Assembly: GCA_031763025.1 (NCBI GenBank)
Contig: JASSKH010000037.1
Coordinates: 1,860,001 to 1,924,000, forward strand
Source of the DNA: Macrocystis pyrifera
Lineage: Eukaryota > Sar > Phaeophyceae > Laminariales > Laminariaceae
DNA length: 64,000 nucleotides
Reading direction: 5' to 3'
Made by a program: the position numbers and the translations under genes. Positions 12,101-19,427 of this stretch are shown here, piece after piece; positions within the stretch are counted from its first letter, which is position 1; each line of letters begins with the position of its first letter. The notes beneath the pieces were generated by a model. It did not search any database, was not told the DNA's origin, and worked only from the letters and a program-made list of their open reading frames with translations.

Positions 12101-15100
12101 TTCCACTTGGCCTGTCCCCCGTGAGCAATTGTGCGATTCCTCGCGAGTGCTGCCCTTCCCGCCTTCCCGTCCCTTCAGCACCATCGACGCCTGCCGGGGT
12201 GGACTCGGGGCCCGCATTGGCAGACCCCCCCGCAGCGATATCACCGTTATTGTCGATGCCTTGGGTGCTGTCCCCGAGCCCTTCCTGCGCACACATCAGA
12301 ACTCTATCACCTTTGGCGAACCCTTCTTCCTCCAGCGCCGCGTCCCCGTCGTCCCCTCGACCGCTCATGCCCAGCAACCGCATGGCCCATCCGGTCCCCG
12401 ACTGCTGATGTTGTTGTTGTCCCTCGCCAAGGTCTACACGCTGTTCGAGCTCGGCGGCGGCGGCGGTGCTAGGTCTGGGGTTCGACCCAGGAGACGGCGT
12501 GGCCGGCTGCGTGCTTCTTCCTTCAGTGCTGCTATTGCTTGACCGGCGGTTTTTAGCACCGGAGCAGGACCTTCAGAAGTTGGATTCGTGGCGGGCGTCG
12601 AAAGGCTGGACTCGAAAGTGAGGCACCGCTCCGGGCGCTCGGTGTCATGGCGTAGCAAGGCGATTATCTGGTCAAGGTGGCGGCAGCAGCAGCAGCAGCA
12701 GCAGCAACGGCAGCGGCAGCGGCAGCGGCAGCAGCGGCGGTGGGCGGTGGGCATGGTAAAGGGCGACACTATACGCTCCGGGAGCGGCGTTCCAATTGTT
12801 AAGTTCTCGATCTTTTGGATATGGTGCGACTGCTGTCAATAGCAAACAGGCATCGAATTCTTCAATATTAATAGCTATGATGTTCTCCGAGAAACAGATG
12901 ATGACGGCAGGGCGTGCGTGATGGGTGAGACACACGAATATTGCGTGTAACAACGGCTCCATGCAAATTAGACATGCCCATAACTTGGAAGGTTGTCTTC
13001 CTGTGCTGCGATTGTAAAAAAACATATAATACGAGTAAGGGAGGTCAAGTGTTCCTTGTCCTTGGCCAGCTCTTCAGACTCCAGAATGGCGGTGGACCGA
13101 AATTTCGAACTTTCAAGGAAAATTCGAGAATGTCGAGCAAAATCGCCCTCGGTTGACCCTCTGGACGAATCAGCAGACTCACTGACCTACAGCAGTACGG
13201 TTTACATAGGTGTACCTAACGCAATTTTCCTTCAGTGCGAGCGCATGTGAGGCCGATGTATCATAGCTTGCGAGCTTGAGGATCAGCCAGTTTGGATTTT
13301 CGCCCATAATTGATCTTACAGCAGACAGTGACAGCAGCAGTTATTAATAGCACACCAGTACCTCGTCGTGATGATATTCCGCCAATAATATTGCATTGAT
13401 AACAGGAAAGAGGGGATAACCGATAACTTGGGACCGAGTACAGCAGTACCTGGTAGGCTCTACATTCGCAACTAACTCGTTCAAGTACACCAGTACAAAT
13501 CTACTCGCAATGTCGCAATGCTGTTCTGGTATCGTCGCTGTAACGGGTCGAATCCCGGCCCGCCCTTACACCCCCCCCACCCCCCTCTCTTTTCACCTTG
13601 TCGAACGACGTGTCCCTGACCGGAACGCCGTTGATCTCTGTCAAGACATCCCCAGTCCGTGCCTCGCCCAAGCGCTGAGCCTGTCCAGCGGTGCCATCGG
13701 GAAGGCTCTTGAATCCCGCCACACGACACCCGACCGCGCTCTTCCGTCCGCTCGCCACACAGGCTCTGCCATGCCAAGCAAGCAAAAGACGGCAACGCTT
13801 TGCGTGGGATTCAAGGTGCTACCTCGTACAAGCGCTCAACTCTCGAACAATGCGATGTTGCTCTCTGGAGGTGTGCCGGTACATGTTTCTGGACTGCTTC
13901 GTTGCGCAATGATGCTGGTGCGGGGCTAATGATGACAGAATGAATGATGTGACAATTGATAAGAGTGCCTCTCGAAAATTTGCCCGAAAAGTCGTACGTA
14001 TCCAATGATCACAAGCTATCGGCGATGAGGCGAGGAAACGATAACACAGCAGATCTACGATACACGCCTGCTGGACCCACCAAGCTCGAATCCTAGCGGC
14101 CCTGGACGGAAATTTATTGCAGTCTTCACCGAGGGCATGACCGGTAGCCTCAACTCGCTGTGGCGAGGCTGGGACACGAGCTGTGCCTGCTGGTATTTTT
14201 TTGGTTGAATTTTTGGCCGTTAGAGCCGCCGCTCCGCGATTTGACGACTCACAGCAACAACCCTCTTGGCGATAGAGTCTCCAGCTGGGAGCATTCGAGC
14301 GTTGGATTTGCCGAACGCACTAGAGGTGCCTGCTACAGGGACGCCCTGCCTGTCGGCGTGGTAGTTCTCTACTTGCGAAAATCAAATTGAAAAACGCACA
14401 GCAAAAAAGTAGAACACGGCTTTTGTGTCCCGATCCCCTATAGGCATACGCGAGAGCCAATCACTATGAAACCCGGCCTCGAGCACCCATTCCCATCCAA
14501 TGAGAATGATAGTCATTCTCATTGTTCCCATCCAATGAGAATGTGATAGAGTCATTCCCATTATTCCCATCCAATGGGAATGATCCAATGGGAATGACTC
14601 CCATTGATTCCCATTGAGCATGACCTACGATCAATGGGGATCACTCCCATTGCGTACATCCCATGGGTCGAGTCAATGATAATAATTATTAATAGATGTT
14701 GAGTAGAGTCTCGAGTCGAGTCATCCCCATTCATTGTCTTGAGTCAATGGCAATGTCATAGCCTTGTGTTTTTTTAATCATCACTTTTTACTTTCCAGCC
14801 TAGACCAACTATTATGGGAAATTTTTGAGGGGGTCTCAGAACTGGCTTTTTTTTGCCGAAAACCCGCGATTTACTCATTGGGACTGTCAAAAATACCGGT
14901 AGACTCCTCAGGATGCTCCCCTTAGTTTTCCGAGAGCTTTCTCGAGCACTTTTCCGTTTCTCCAGAGTCGTCGTAGGACTGTTCGTCCATATTTCCAGTT
15001 CTGAGGACATCATGATTTTTCATCAAAATCCTCGAAGATCCACTATTTCTGGCCCCAGTTCTGACCAACAGCCTTATTTCTGACCCTCCAGAGAAAAGTG

Positions 15101-16954
15101 ATTGGCTGCTCCAAAATTCAAATTAGGACTCTGGAGAAACGGGAAATTGTTCCTGAAAGCTCGCAAAAGACTATGGGGAGCATTTTGAGGAGTCTATCGG
15201 TGTTTCTGGCTTTCCCGCCAAGTAAAACGCGTATATTCAGCCTAAAACCCCAGTTCTGAGAGCTCAGAAATAATTTCCCATAATACTCGTACCATCATCA
15301 TAGATAGGAGGTTTTACCCTCAGCGATCTTCTGGACAAGCCGTGATCACAGGTGTCGTCCCTTCTCCCCCCCGGTACGTGCCTTTGTTTTTGTCGCGCAT
15401 AGGGTTCAGCATTCCCAATGCTCGTCGATTTTAATTGAATGCAGCTAACCCACGCTCTACTCGCCTTTTCCGCTAATCAATTTTTTATGCAAGAAAAAGT
15501 CCACTGATGACCTTAATTCTCAGTTTTTTTTTAAGTTTGTAAAACTGAGTCTCGCCGTTTCCTATGCGGTTCGATTTTTGAGCTTCAGATTGTGACCCGA
15601 TGGCATTTTCGGATATGAGCTTGACAAATCGAAAGGGTCTTCCTATCTATGCGGAAAAATCAGATTTATTGTGCGTGTAGAGATTCGAGCAAACGCCGAG
15701 ACCAACTGCTGTTTTTGTGATTTGGCGCCGCGAAGAGACGTGCTGGGTGCGCTGCCCTGCGCGTAGGACCCAAGCGTCCGAGCCCACGCTGACTGCCTCT
15801 AGCCTGGTGGCGAAGAGACGTGGCGAGTGCGCTAGAGTCAACCTGTCTTGGTATTTTGTGTTTCATTTTGTGACTGACTGCTGCTGCTGTACAGCAGTGT
15901 AGTTTACGAGAACGTATCCACGGAGAGGCGCGTGCCGAGTGCTCTTCTCTTGGTCTCTAGCCCACGCCAGCCGACTCTAGTCTGGCCACGGAGGGACGCG
16001 CCGTCCGCGCGTCGGGCGCGAAGCAATGTCGCTATACAGCTGCATTACCATCCAACTCATCGATCGTTCCGCTGCTGTTTGCTGTCGTGGATAACATCTT
16101 GAATTTAGAGAGCATGCCATTTTTCGATCTCAAAATCTGATGACCCAGGGTCGTCGGATTTTGGGCCAAAATCCGACGACTTGGGTCATCGGATTCTCAA
16201 ATCGAAAAATTTCCGGTCGGATTTTACATAATCGGACTGCAGAAGTAGGGTCATTCGATTTTGAGATCGAAAAATACAAATCTGAAGCTCGAAATCGAAC
16301 CGCATAGGAAACGGCCTCAGCTGCGGTAATTGCAAACTTGTCTGTTTGTGTGTCTGTCCGCATAGATTATGTTTTCGAACACTTTCCAATGGTCGATATA
16401 TAAGGTCGTTACAGATGATATTCGTACGACGTATTCAACCCTTACGGACCTTATATACTGAAACATAGCTAACCACCAGGCAAATTTAGCCGTAAAATAT
16501 ATCCACGACATCGTACCATCGTACCATACCGCCAACGTACCACACCACATACTGTGTTTTTCCCGTACCATACCGCCAACACATACCATACCACATACGG
16601 TATTTTTCCCATATACCATACCACCAACATATCCCATATCCCGTACCAGGTTTTTCCCATACAATATATTAAACCGTAGTGTGATAACTGAAACTCGGCG
16701 GCTGCGCCGAGGGCATCCAAGTCGGTCGAGGTGACGGGAGGTGCGTCAGTTGGCGGCGGAAGCCGTAGAAGAGGAGTTCCCACGGACTCGGCGCGGTCGC
16801 GGTCGGACGGGATGGGTACCGTCGGGACGGACGAGGCGGCAGGAGTCGGGGTCAAAACGACGGGTGCGGGCGGTCGCGGCCTTGGGGCTCGCGGCGGGGT
16901 GATAGCACGCCGGGCTGGTGGTCTATCTAGGGGCCCCGCCGGGCCCGAAGCCAT
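707..16954 (-). CDS. Gene A: large PDZ and coiled-coil protein, 12 exons (whole gene span)
   Basis: Minus-strand gene built from exons whose GT-AG sites and codon phases fit. In transcript order: 16954-16675, 14368-14253, 14186-14081, 13763-13597, 13186-13033, about 12520-11297, 10126-9456, 8309-8054, 6755-5998, 5339-5182, 4381-4211 and 2671-707, ending in TGA. The product is about 2,000 residues. It has a Pro/Ala-rich N-terminus, a PDZ domain near residues 150-225, a low-complexity Gly/Ser/Asn segment, then repeated Leu/Glu/Arg/Ala-rich coiled-coil stretches with a poly-Gln run and a poly-Ala run. No signal peptide or membrane segment is visible. PDZ domains bind C-terminal peptides and coiled coils oligomerise, so a cytoplasmic scaffold or cytoskeletal role is possible, but that is inference. 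I do not recognise a named orthologue. Unresolved: the frame changes inside exon 6 (near 11.7 kb) and exon 7 (near 9.85 kb). These could be short introns or sequence errors. Confidence 0.8.
3151..3260. mobile_element. MITE family M1, copy 1 (about 110 bp, interior inverted)
   Basis: Short element with terminal inverted repeats of about 30 bp, type ATTACGGGGGTCCATAGT and its complement ACTATGGACCCCCG. The interior has AAAAACCTATATATTTAC. Compared with the other three copies the interior here lies in reverse orientation. It is noncoding and lies in the last intron of gene A. Confidence 0.75.
3518..3546. repeat. Homopolymer C tract (29 C)
   Basis: An uninterrupted run of 29 C, part of a C/A-rich strand (3,405-3,600) within the last intron of gene A. 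The opposite strand can form G-quadruplex-like structure. Confidence 0.95.
3640..4080 (+). repeat. Dispersed repeat family R1, copy 1
   Basis: About 440 bp matching copies at 27.40-27.96 kb (plus) and 30.55-31.24 kb (minus). Shared marks in order: GGTTGGCGTCGGTTGGC, CAGGGTACC, TTTACTCCGCACAAGGGG, GGTTCTTAGTAGGATGCAGC, then a C-rich end. No protein is visible. It may be a SINE or a miniature retroelement; the class is not known to me. Confidence 0.75.
4211..4381 (-). CDS. Gene A exon 11
   Basis: The acceptor is CTGAACGATATCAG and the donor is GACAG|GTGTGTG. It is 57 codons in phase 0 at both ends: GSLQEREERELRCRDQV, then MERLKEESAAAAAVASPPVS and a Ser/Pro/Phe-rich end. It continues the coiled coil from exon 10, then leads into a flexible joint. 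Confidence 0.8.
4741..4860. repeat. Degenerate tandem repeat, ATCAGACAG type
   Basis: About twelve loose units of 9-10 bp (ATCAGACAG, ATCAGATAG) within a gene A intron. It has no coding content. Confidence 0.8.
5182..5339 (-). CDS. Gene A exon 10: coiled coil
   Basis: The acceptor is GTGCGGGCTTCAG and the donor is AAG|GTTCGG. It reads DGLQLDLMEKDIVIEQLRAQ, then LKQSRSRMAAMEEEQAAD and LLSQLGELK, a continuous heptad-like helix. The phase is 2 bases in and 0 out. Confidence 0.85.
5434..5508. repeat. Hairpin with 18-bp perfect arms
   Basis: CTCTGTTCGGAAATATAG at 5,434-5,451 is mirrored exactly by its complement at 5,491-5,508, with a GC-rich loop of 39 bases. It lies in the intron between exons 9 and 10 of gene A. 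It could be a small foldback element or a structured intronic RNA. Confidence 0.8.
5998..6755 (-). CDS. Gene A exon 9: coiled coil, acidic linker and poly-Gln
   Basis: The acceptor is TTTGCTGCCGTAG and the donor is ATAG|GTAAGG. It begins with a helical segment (WAEERARLQHNLMSLTEALQ), passes through a Glu/Gly-rich linker, and has a run of 11 Gln near 6,079-6,110 encoded by a pure CAG tract likely to vary in length. One base completes the previous codon, and it ends in phase 1. Confidence 0.85.
7077..7187. mobile_element. MITE family M1, copy 2
   Basis: It has the same terminal inverted repeats as the copies at 3.2, 29.3 and 49.0 kb: TACGGGGGTCCATAGTTAAC at the left and a CTATTCCCCCGTAATAG end at the right. 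The interior carries ACATAAAAACCTAAATATTT. It lies in a gene A intron. Confidence 0.85.
7203..7273. mobile_element. Short palindromic element P1, copy 1
   Basis: Terminal inverted repeats of the type CTGCAGTCCCGTTTTGGGAC flank a short interior with TACTTAGAATT. Related copies lie at 8.53-8.62 and 61.07-61.15 kb. It is noncoding. Confidence 0.75.
7340..7480. repeat. Degenerate tandem repeat, CATTCGTCTTAAAACAGGG type
   Basis: Five or six imperfect units of about 21-27 bp, each with ATTCGTCTTRAAACAG, follow element P1 in the same intron. Confidence 0.75.
8054..8309 (-). CDS. Gene A exon 8: coiled coil
   Basis: The acceptor is CAACTCGATTCAG and the donor is AGCAG|GTATTT. The residues ARVRELEGEKQRLNASLSA and ERGEAAARAEAVAEELRRAL form a clear charged coiled coil, then SGMTDEISSGTDGNSS. 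Its phase (2 bases in, 2 out) matches exons 7 and 9 exactly. Confidence 0.85.
8530..8620. mobile_element. Short palindromic element P1, copy 2
   Basis: GACTGCAGTCCCGTTTTGAG at the left and CCCAAAAAATGGGACTGCAG at the right form inverted repeats, as in the 7.2 kb copy. A related GTTTGTCCCCAAAAACGG piece lies at 8,492-8,510. Confidence 0.75.
9456..10126 (-). CDS. Gene A exon 7: coiled coil
   Basis: The acceptor is TTCTTCCGGAACAG and the donor is the strong CTTG|GTAAGA. It begins VSMLQRESNSLAARATF and carries heptad-like runs such as LVDALQRDRSRLEEELAQRG, then LVDRLRELLRDRTREAEKK near the end. A Gly-rich segment in the middle changes reading frame near 9,850. A short intron ending at GGAGTAG would restore the frame; otherwise an indel is present. 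The phase (0 in, 1 out) fits the neighbours. Confidence 0.75.
11297..12520 (-). CDS. Gene A exon 6 (low-complexity linker into coiled coil; frame conflict inside)
   Basis: The upstream part reads AAAELEQRVDLGEGQQQ, then a long Gly/Ser/Asn/Pro-rich disordered stretch. The downstream part, in a different frame, reads EVEEVRRLARSLAAKVKERA and ends LRDDQ at donor CAG|GTCAGG in phase 0, which fits exon 7. Both frames stay open across about 640 bp, so a short intron or a base error in the G-rich tract near 11,690-11,715 must join them. The 5' edge (CTGAAG acceptor) was chosen because it gives the right phase after exon 5. Boundaries are tentative. Confidence 0.55.
13033..13186 (-). CDS. Gene A exon 5
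   Basis: The acceptor ends GCTGTAG and the donor is ACTC|GTATTA. It encodes VSESADSSRGSTEGDFAR, then a mixed segment ending ESEELAKDKEHLTSLTR, which looks like the first helical stretch after the PDZ domain. It starts in phase 0 after exon 4. Confidence 0.75.
13597..13763 (-). CDS. Gene A exon 4: core of the PDZ domain
   Basis: Encodes SGRKSAVGCRVAGF, then GTAGQAQRLGEARTGDVL and TEINGVPVRDTSFDK. The run GDVLTEINGVPV is the classic PDZ strand-turn after helix A. The donor is AAG|GTGAAA. With exon 3 this gives most of a PDZ fold. The final helix and strand are not evident in the next exon, so the domain may be short or a small exon may lie unseen between 13,187 and 13,596. Confidence 0.9.
14081..14186 (-). 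CDS. Gene A exon 3: start of the PDZ domain
   Basis: The acceptor ends CCAGCAG and the donor is CTTG|GTGGGT. The 35 residues end VKTAINFRPGPLGFEL. The GPLGF loop is the carboxylate-binding GLGF-type loop of PDZ domains, preceded by the first beta strand. The phase (0 in, 1 out) fits both neighbours. Confidence 0.85.
14253..14368 (-). CDS. Gene A exon 2
   Basis: The acceptor ends GCAAGTAG and the donor is the strong GCT|GTGAGT. It encodes NYHADRQGVPVAG, then a Ser/Ala-rich stretch ending AKRVVA. Two bases complete the codon left by exon 1, and it ends in phase 0 as exon 3 requires. No domain is visible in it. Confidence 0.65.
14500..14660. repeat. CCAATGGGAATGA repeat cluster with inverted units
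   Basis: Many copies of ATCCAATGGGAATGA and its complement, interleaved on both strands, so the segment can fold on itself repeatedly. It lies in intron 1 of gene A. Confidence 0.85.
14767..15515 (-). mobile_element. SINE S1, split copy (3' end and body), head missing
   Basis: The 3' end of SINE S1 lies at 14,767-14,805 and the body at about 15,300-15,515. Both match the full-length copy at 46.55-46.90 kb in the same orientation (minus). Between them sits a foldback element. The tRNA-like head is not recognisable here. It is noncoding and lies in intron 1 of gene A. Confidence 0.8.
14811..15284. mobile_element. Foldback element inserted in SINE S1
   Basis: The element is one large inverted repeat of about 474 bp. 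The ends ATTATGGGAAATT and AATTTCCCATAAT mirror each other. Inside, TCTCAGAACTGG, GGAGACTCCTCA-like and TTTCTCCAGAGTC segments have complements in the same nested order (GACTCTGGAGAAACGGGAAA, GGGGAGCATTTTGAGGAGTC). The arms are about 190 bp and the loop about 90 bp. No protein is encoded, so mobility would need a transposase in trans. Confidence 0.85.
15545..16320. mobile_element. Non-autonomous DNA element with about 40-bp terminal inverted repeats
   Basis: The left end has CCGTTTCCTATGCGGTTCGA followed by GAGCTTCAGATT. The right end has the complement AATCTGAAGCTC, then GAACCGCATAGGAAACGG. It is about 776 bp with no coding frame. An internal palindrome sits at 16,137-16,197. It lies in intron 1 of gene A. 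Confidence 0.8.
16137..16197. repeat. Near-perfect palindrome inside the 15.5-16.3 kb element
   Basis: GATGACCCAGGGTCGTCGGA and TCCGACGACTTGGGTCATC form arms of about 30 bp around a GGGCC centre with almost no loop. Such sequences extrude as cruciforms. Confidence 0.9.
16513..16665. repeat. Tandem repeat of about 55 bp, three units
   Basis: Three imperfect units built on CCGTACCATACCGCCAAC followed by a TTTTTCCC block. The array lies just downstream of the exon 1 donor, in intron 1 of gene A. Confidence 0.8.
16675..16954 (-). CDS. Gene A exon 1 (start, Pro-rich N-terminus)
   Basis: Starts with ATG (MASGPAGPLDRPP) and encodes 93 residues rich in Pro, Ala, Arg and Thr, ending AAEFQLSHY plus one base. 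The donor G|GTTTAA is weak, but its phase 1 matches exon 2. This was the best ATG I found; a TTG two codons upstream is in frame but is not needed. The region upstream (17.0-17.4 kb) is GC-rich and repetitive and may hold the promoter. Confidence 0.65.
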
Positions 16955-17077
16955 AATCAACAGCAGGCGGCGCGGTGCCAGGCGCGGCGGCTGTTCGTCG
17001 GCGCGCCCGAATTGAGATGCGGCCTGAAGACGGCAAAACGTTCAGAGGCGCCGGATTGCCAGGCGGCGATGGGGCAG

Positions 17078-17385
17078 ATGCGGCCGGATCAGTGATCACA
17101 GCGGAATCTTCTCCCTGTCAAGTGCTCGTCGGGGGAGGAGCGCGCTGGGCGACAATGGTCGCTGCAGCGGGTGCTTCTGCGAAGCCCTGGCCTGAAAGGG
17201 AAGACGCGGCCGGAGCAGTGCTCACGACGGAATCTTCGCCCTGTAAAGTGCTCGTCGGGGGAGGAGCGCGCTGGCGACGATCGTCGCTTCAGCGGGGGCT
17301 TCTGCAGAGCCCTGGCCTGAAAGGGAAGACGCGGCCGGAGCAGTGCTCACGGCGGAATCTTCGCCCTGTAAAGTGCTCGTCGGCT
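17078..17385. repeat. 126-bp tandem repeat, about 2.4 units, near the start of gene A
   Basis: Units repeat at 126 and 125 bp, with marks GCGGCCGGAGCAGTGCTCAC, GGAATCTTCGCCCTGTAAAG and GCTCGTCGGGGGAGGAGCGC. It is GC-rich, just upstream of the gene A start codon. A 126-bp unit would keep frame (42 codons), but one unit is a base shorter and a stop falls in the last unit on the minus strand, so I do not call it coding. Confidence 0.85.
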
Positions 17386-18899
17386 TTGTCGTTTCCGTAT
17401 TCATTTTTCGCCTTTCCATGCACCTTCCTTGCCTCCCCCCCCCCCCGTGCGGGCGGCATGGCGATGGCTTTCATTGACGATTTCTTCCTGCCCCTTAAGG
17501 CTAGGTCTTCCCTTCATTTTTTTACGTACTTTGCCGGCTTCGTTGCCTCGCCGTTCAGAGGTGTGGGAGTGGTTTTGAGGAGCCGCATCTTTGACTCATG
17601 CTCTAGTTCGTGGAATCGGGGTTTCCATGAATTTCCCATAATTCTGCATATACGGCTCACCAGAGTGGGCTAGTGTTGTGATACTGCTTTGTATGAGGTT
17701 GAAAGCCCGGTAATTGCCTGGGTTCAGGCGCTGGGAACGTATTTGTAGTACTTGGAAGACGTATCTTAGGTTGAAAGGGTTTTCCAGAGACGCACGAGCT
17801 TGGTCTCAGTCTCCGCGTGCACGAAAGGAACTGCTCTTATTCTATCGCTAAGCAAGCAACACACGTGAGCACTAACGAGTACCGACTTAATAGGGAGACC
17901 TGTCCAGGGATACAAAGTGTCCGGCATGCTTGATCTTAACAGTAGTACCATCATACCAGGTACCATATAGCAACATACGATATCGCACCAAGTACATAAG
18001 AAGAGCATACGTTGAAGGTGCAATGTGATGGGGTGGTGAGTGAGGTGAACGTGCAAGGTGATGAGGTGATATATGAGGAGGTGAAACTAAAGCACAGAGA
18101 AACTACTAATGCATGAAGATAAAATGCTAAAAAGCTTGTTACCAAATAATATTACAATGTGGTGTCTCTCGTCACTCTCACCAACTCCAACAATTGCGAC
18201 TTCACAAAAAAAAAGACAAGCAAACAGAGAACAGCGCTCGAATGCATTTCTTCGGTGGCAATAACAATTATTAATACCAGAACTGCTGTATTATTAAATC
18301 ATGAGTGACAGATGACATGATGTGATAATTGTCATTGTCATCGACATTTTTTTAGTCTTGATGAGGCAACCACAACAAAAAATCGCCATTGTCACCAACC
18401 TCCAAAGCGCGAACGGGGGGTGACAGGAGGAGGGCACGAGTGATGGGGGGAGCTCTCGACGTGGTAGGAGAGGAAGAAGGGTTTTCTAACGGTACTACTT
18501 CTGGAGGGGTGCATGCATCCAAGAGGGCGATCAGGCCGGGTCGGGCTGAGCATTGCACGAAAGAAAACAAAGCGCAGATCGCATTTTTATCGTACGAGCG
18601 TGAAAGGGCCAAGGAAGCTCTAATGAAGGCAGCGGAGAAGAAGCGTGTCTCTCCGGTGGAAGGGCGGACCGGTACCCACGCTTTGAGGCCTATGCCTCGA
18701 GTTTGGTGGTGGCTTGACGCAGCAATGGTCCAGCTGGAGATAGTGCATCGGCGACCTCGATCAGGCGGCACGTAGCCGCGGTCGCCTGGCTGCGTACGGC
18801 CTATAGGCAAGCTGCACAACACGTTTCGAAGAAGCAGGATGGTTGCACCCACAATCTGCGGCGACTTCATCATCGCCTACCGCCCTGGGCAAACAACAG
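17386..18899. other. Spacer with no certain gene
   Basis: 17,400-18,380 is unremarkable, with a few short A and T runs. 18,389-18,775 holds an open plus-strand frame of 128 codons containing ERAKEALMKAAEKKRVSPVE. I could not tie it to a family, and the opposite strand is open as well, so it is left as a possible but unsupported small gene. Confidence 0.5.
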
Positions 18900-18908
18900 T
18901 AGCAGTGC

Positions 18909-19427
18909 ACTATGGAGGCACCATGGCATTACCATGTCGTCGCCATGGAAGCGTCATGCAGACACCATGGGGACACCACAGAATCACCATAGAGGTCACC
19001 ACGGAAGCGCCATGGAGGCGCCATCGAGACACCACGAAGATACCGCGCCGGTAGCACCATGGGAACGCCACGGAAGGACAGCACCATGGTGTCACCACGG
19101 AGGAACCGTGGAGGCACCGCGGAAGTACCTTGGACGCAACATGGGGACGCCACGGGGGCACCGCGGAAGCACCATGGAGACACCACGGGGATATCACGGA
19201 GGCACCATGGGGGCACCATGGAGGAAGCACCATGGAAGCACCATGGAGTCACCACGGAAGCACTCTATCGATTCGCCACGGGGGCACCACGAAAGGACCA
19301 TCGGAGCGCCATGGGGGCACCATGGGAACCATGGAAGCACCATGGAGTCAGCACGGAGGCACCATCGAGGCATCATGAGGGCACCTTGGAAGCACCATCG
19401 GGGCACCACGGAAGCATCATTGCGCCT
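18909..19427 (+). repeat. 11-bp satellite, array 1 (CACCATGGAAG orientation)
   Basis: Degenerate head-to-tail units of 11 bp (some 12) with consensus CACCAYGGARG. About 45 units are present, most containing the palindrome CCATGG. All frames stay open for long stretches because the unit lacks stops, so the open frames here are by-products. Confidence 0.95.

Noticed and set aside
12434-12769. Poly-Cys protein on the minus strand
   Set aside because: It comes from reading a CAG/CTG run in a chance frame. The neighbouring frame gives the coiled-coil-like ELEQRVD stretch and the needed phase.
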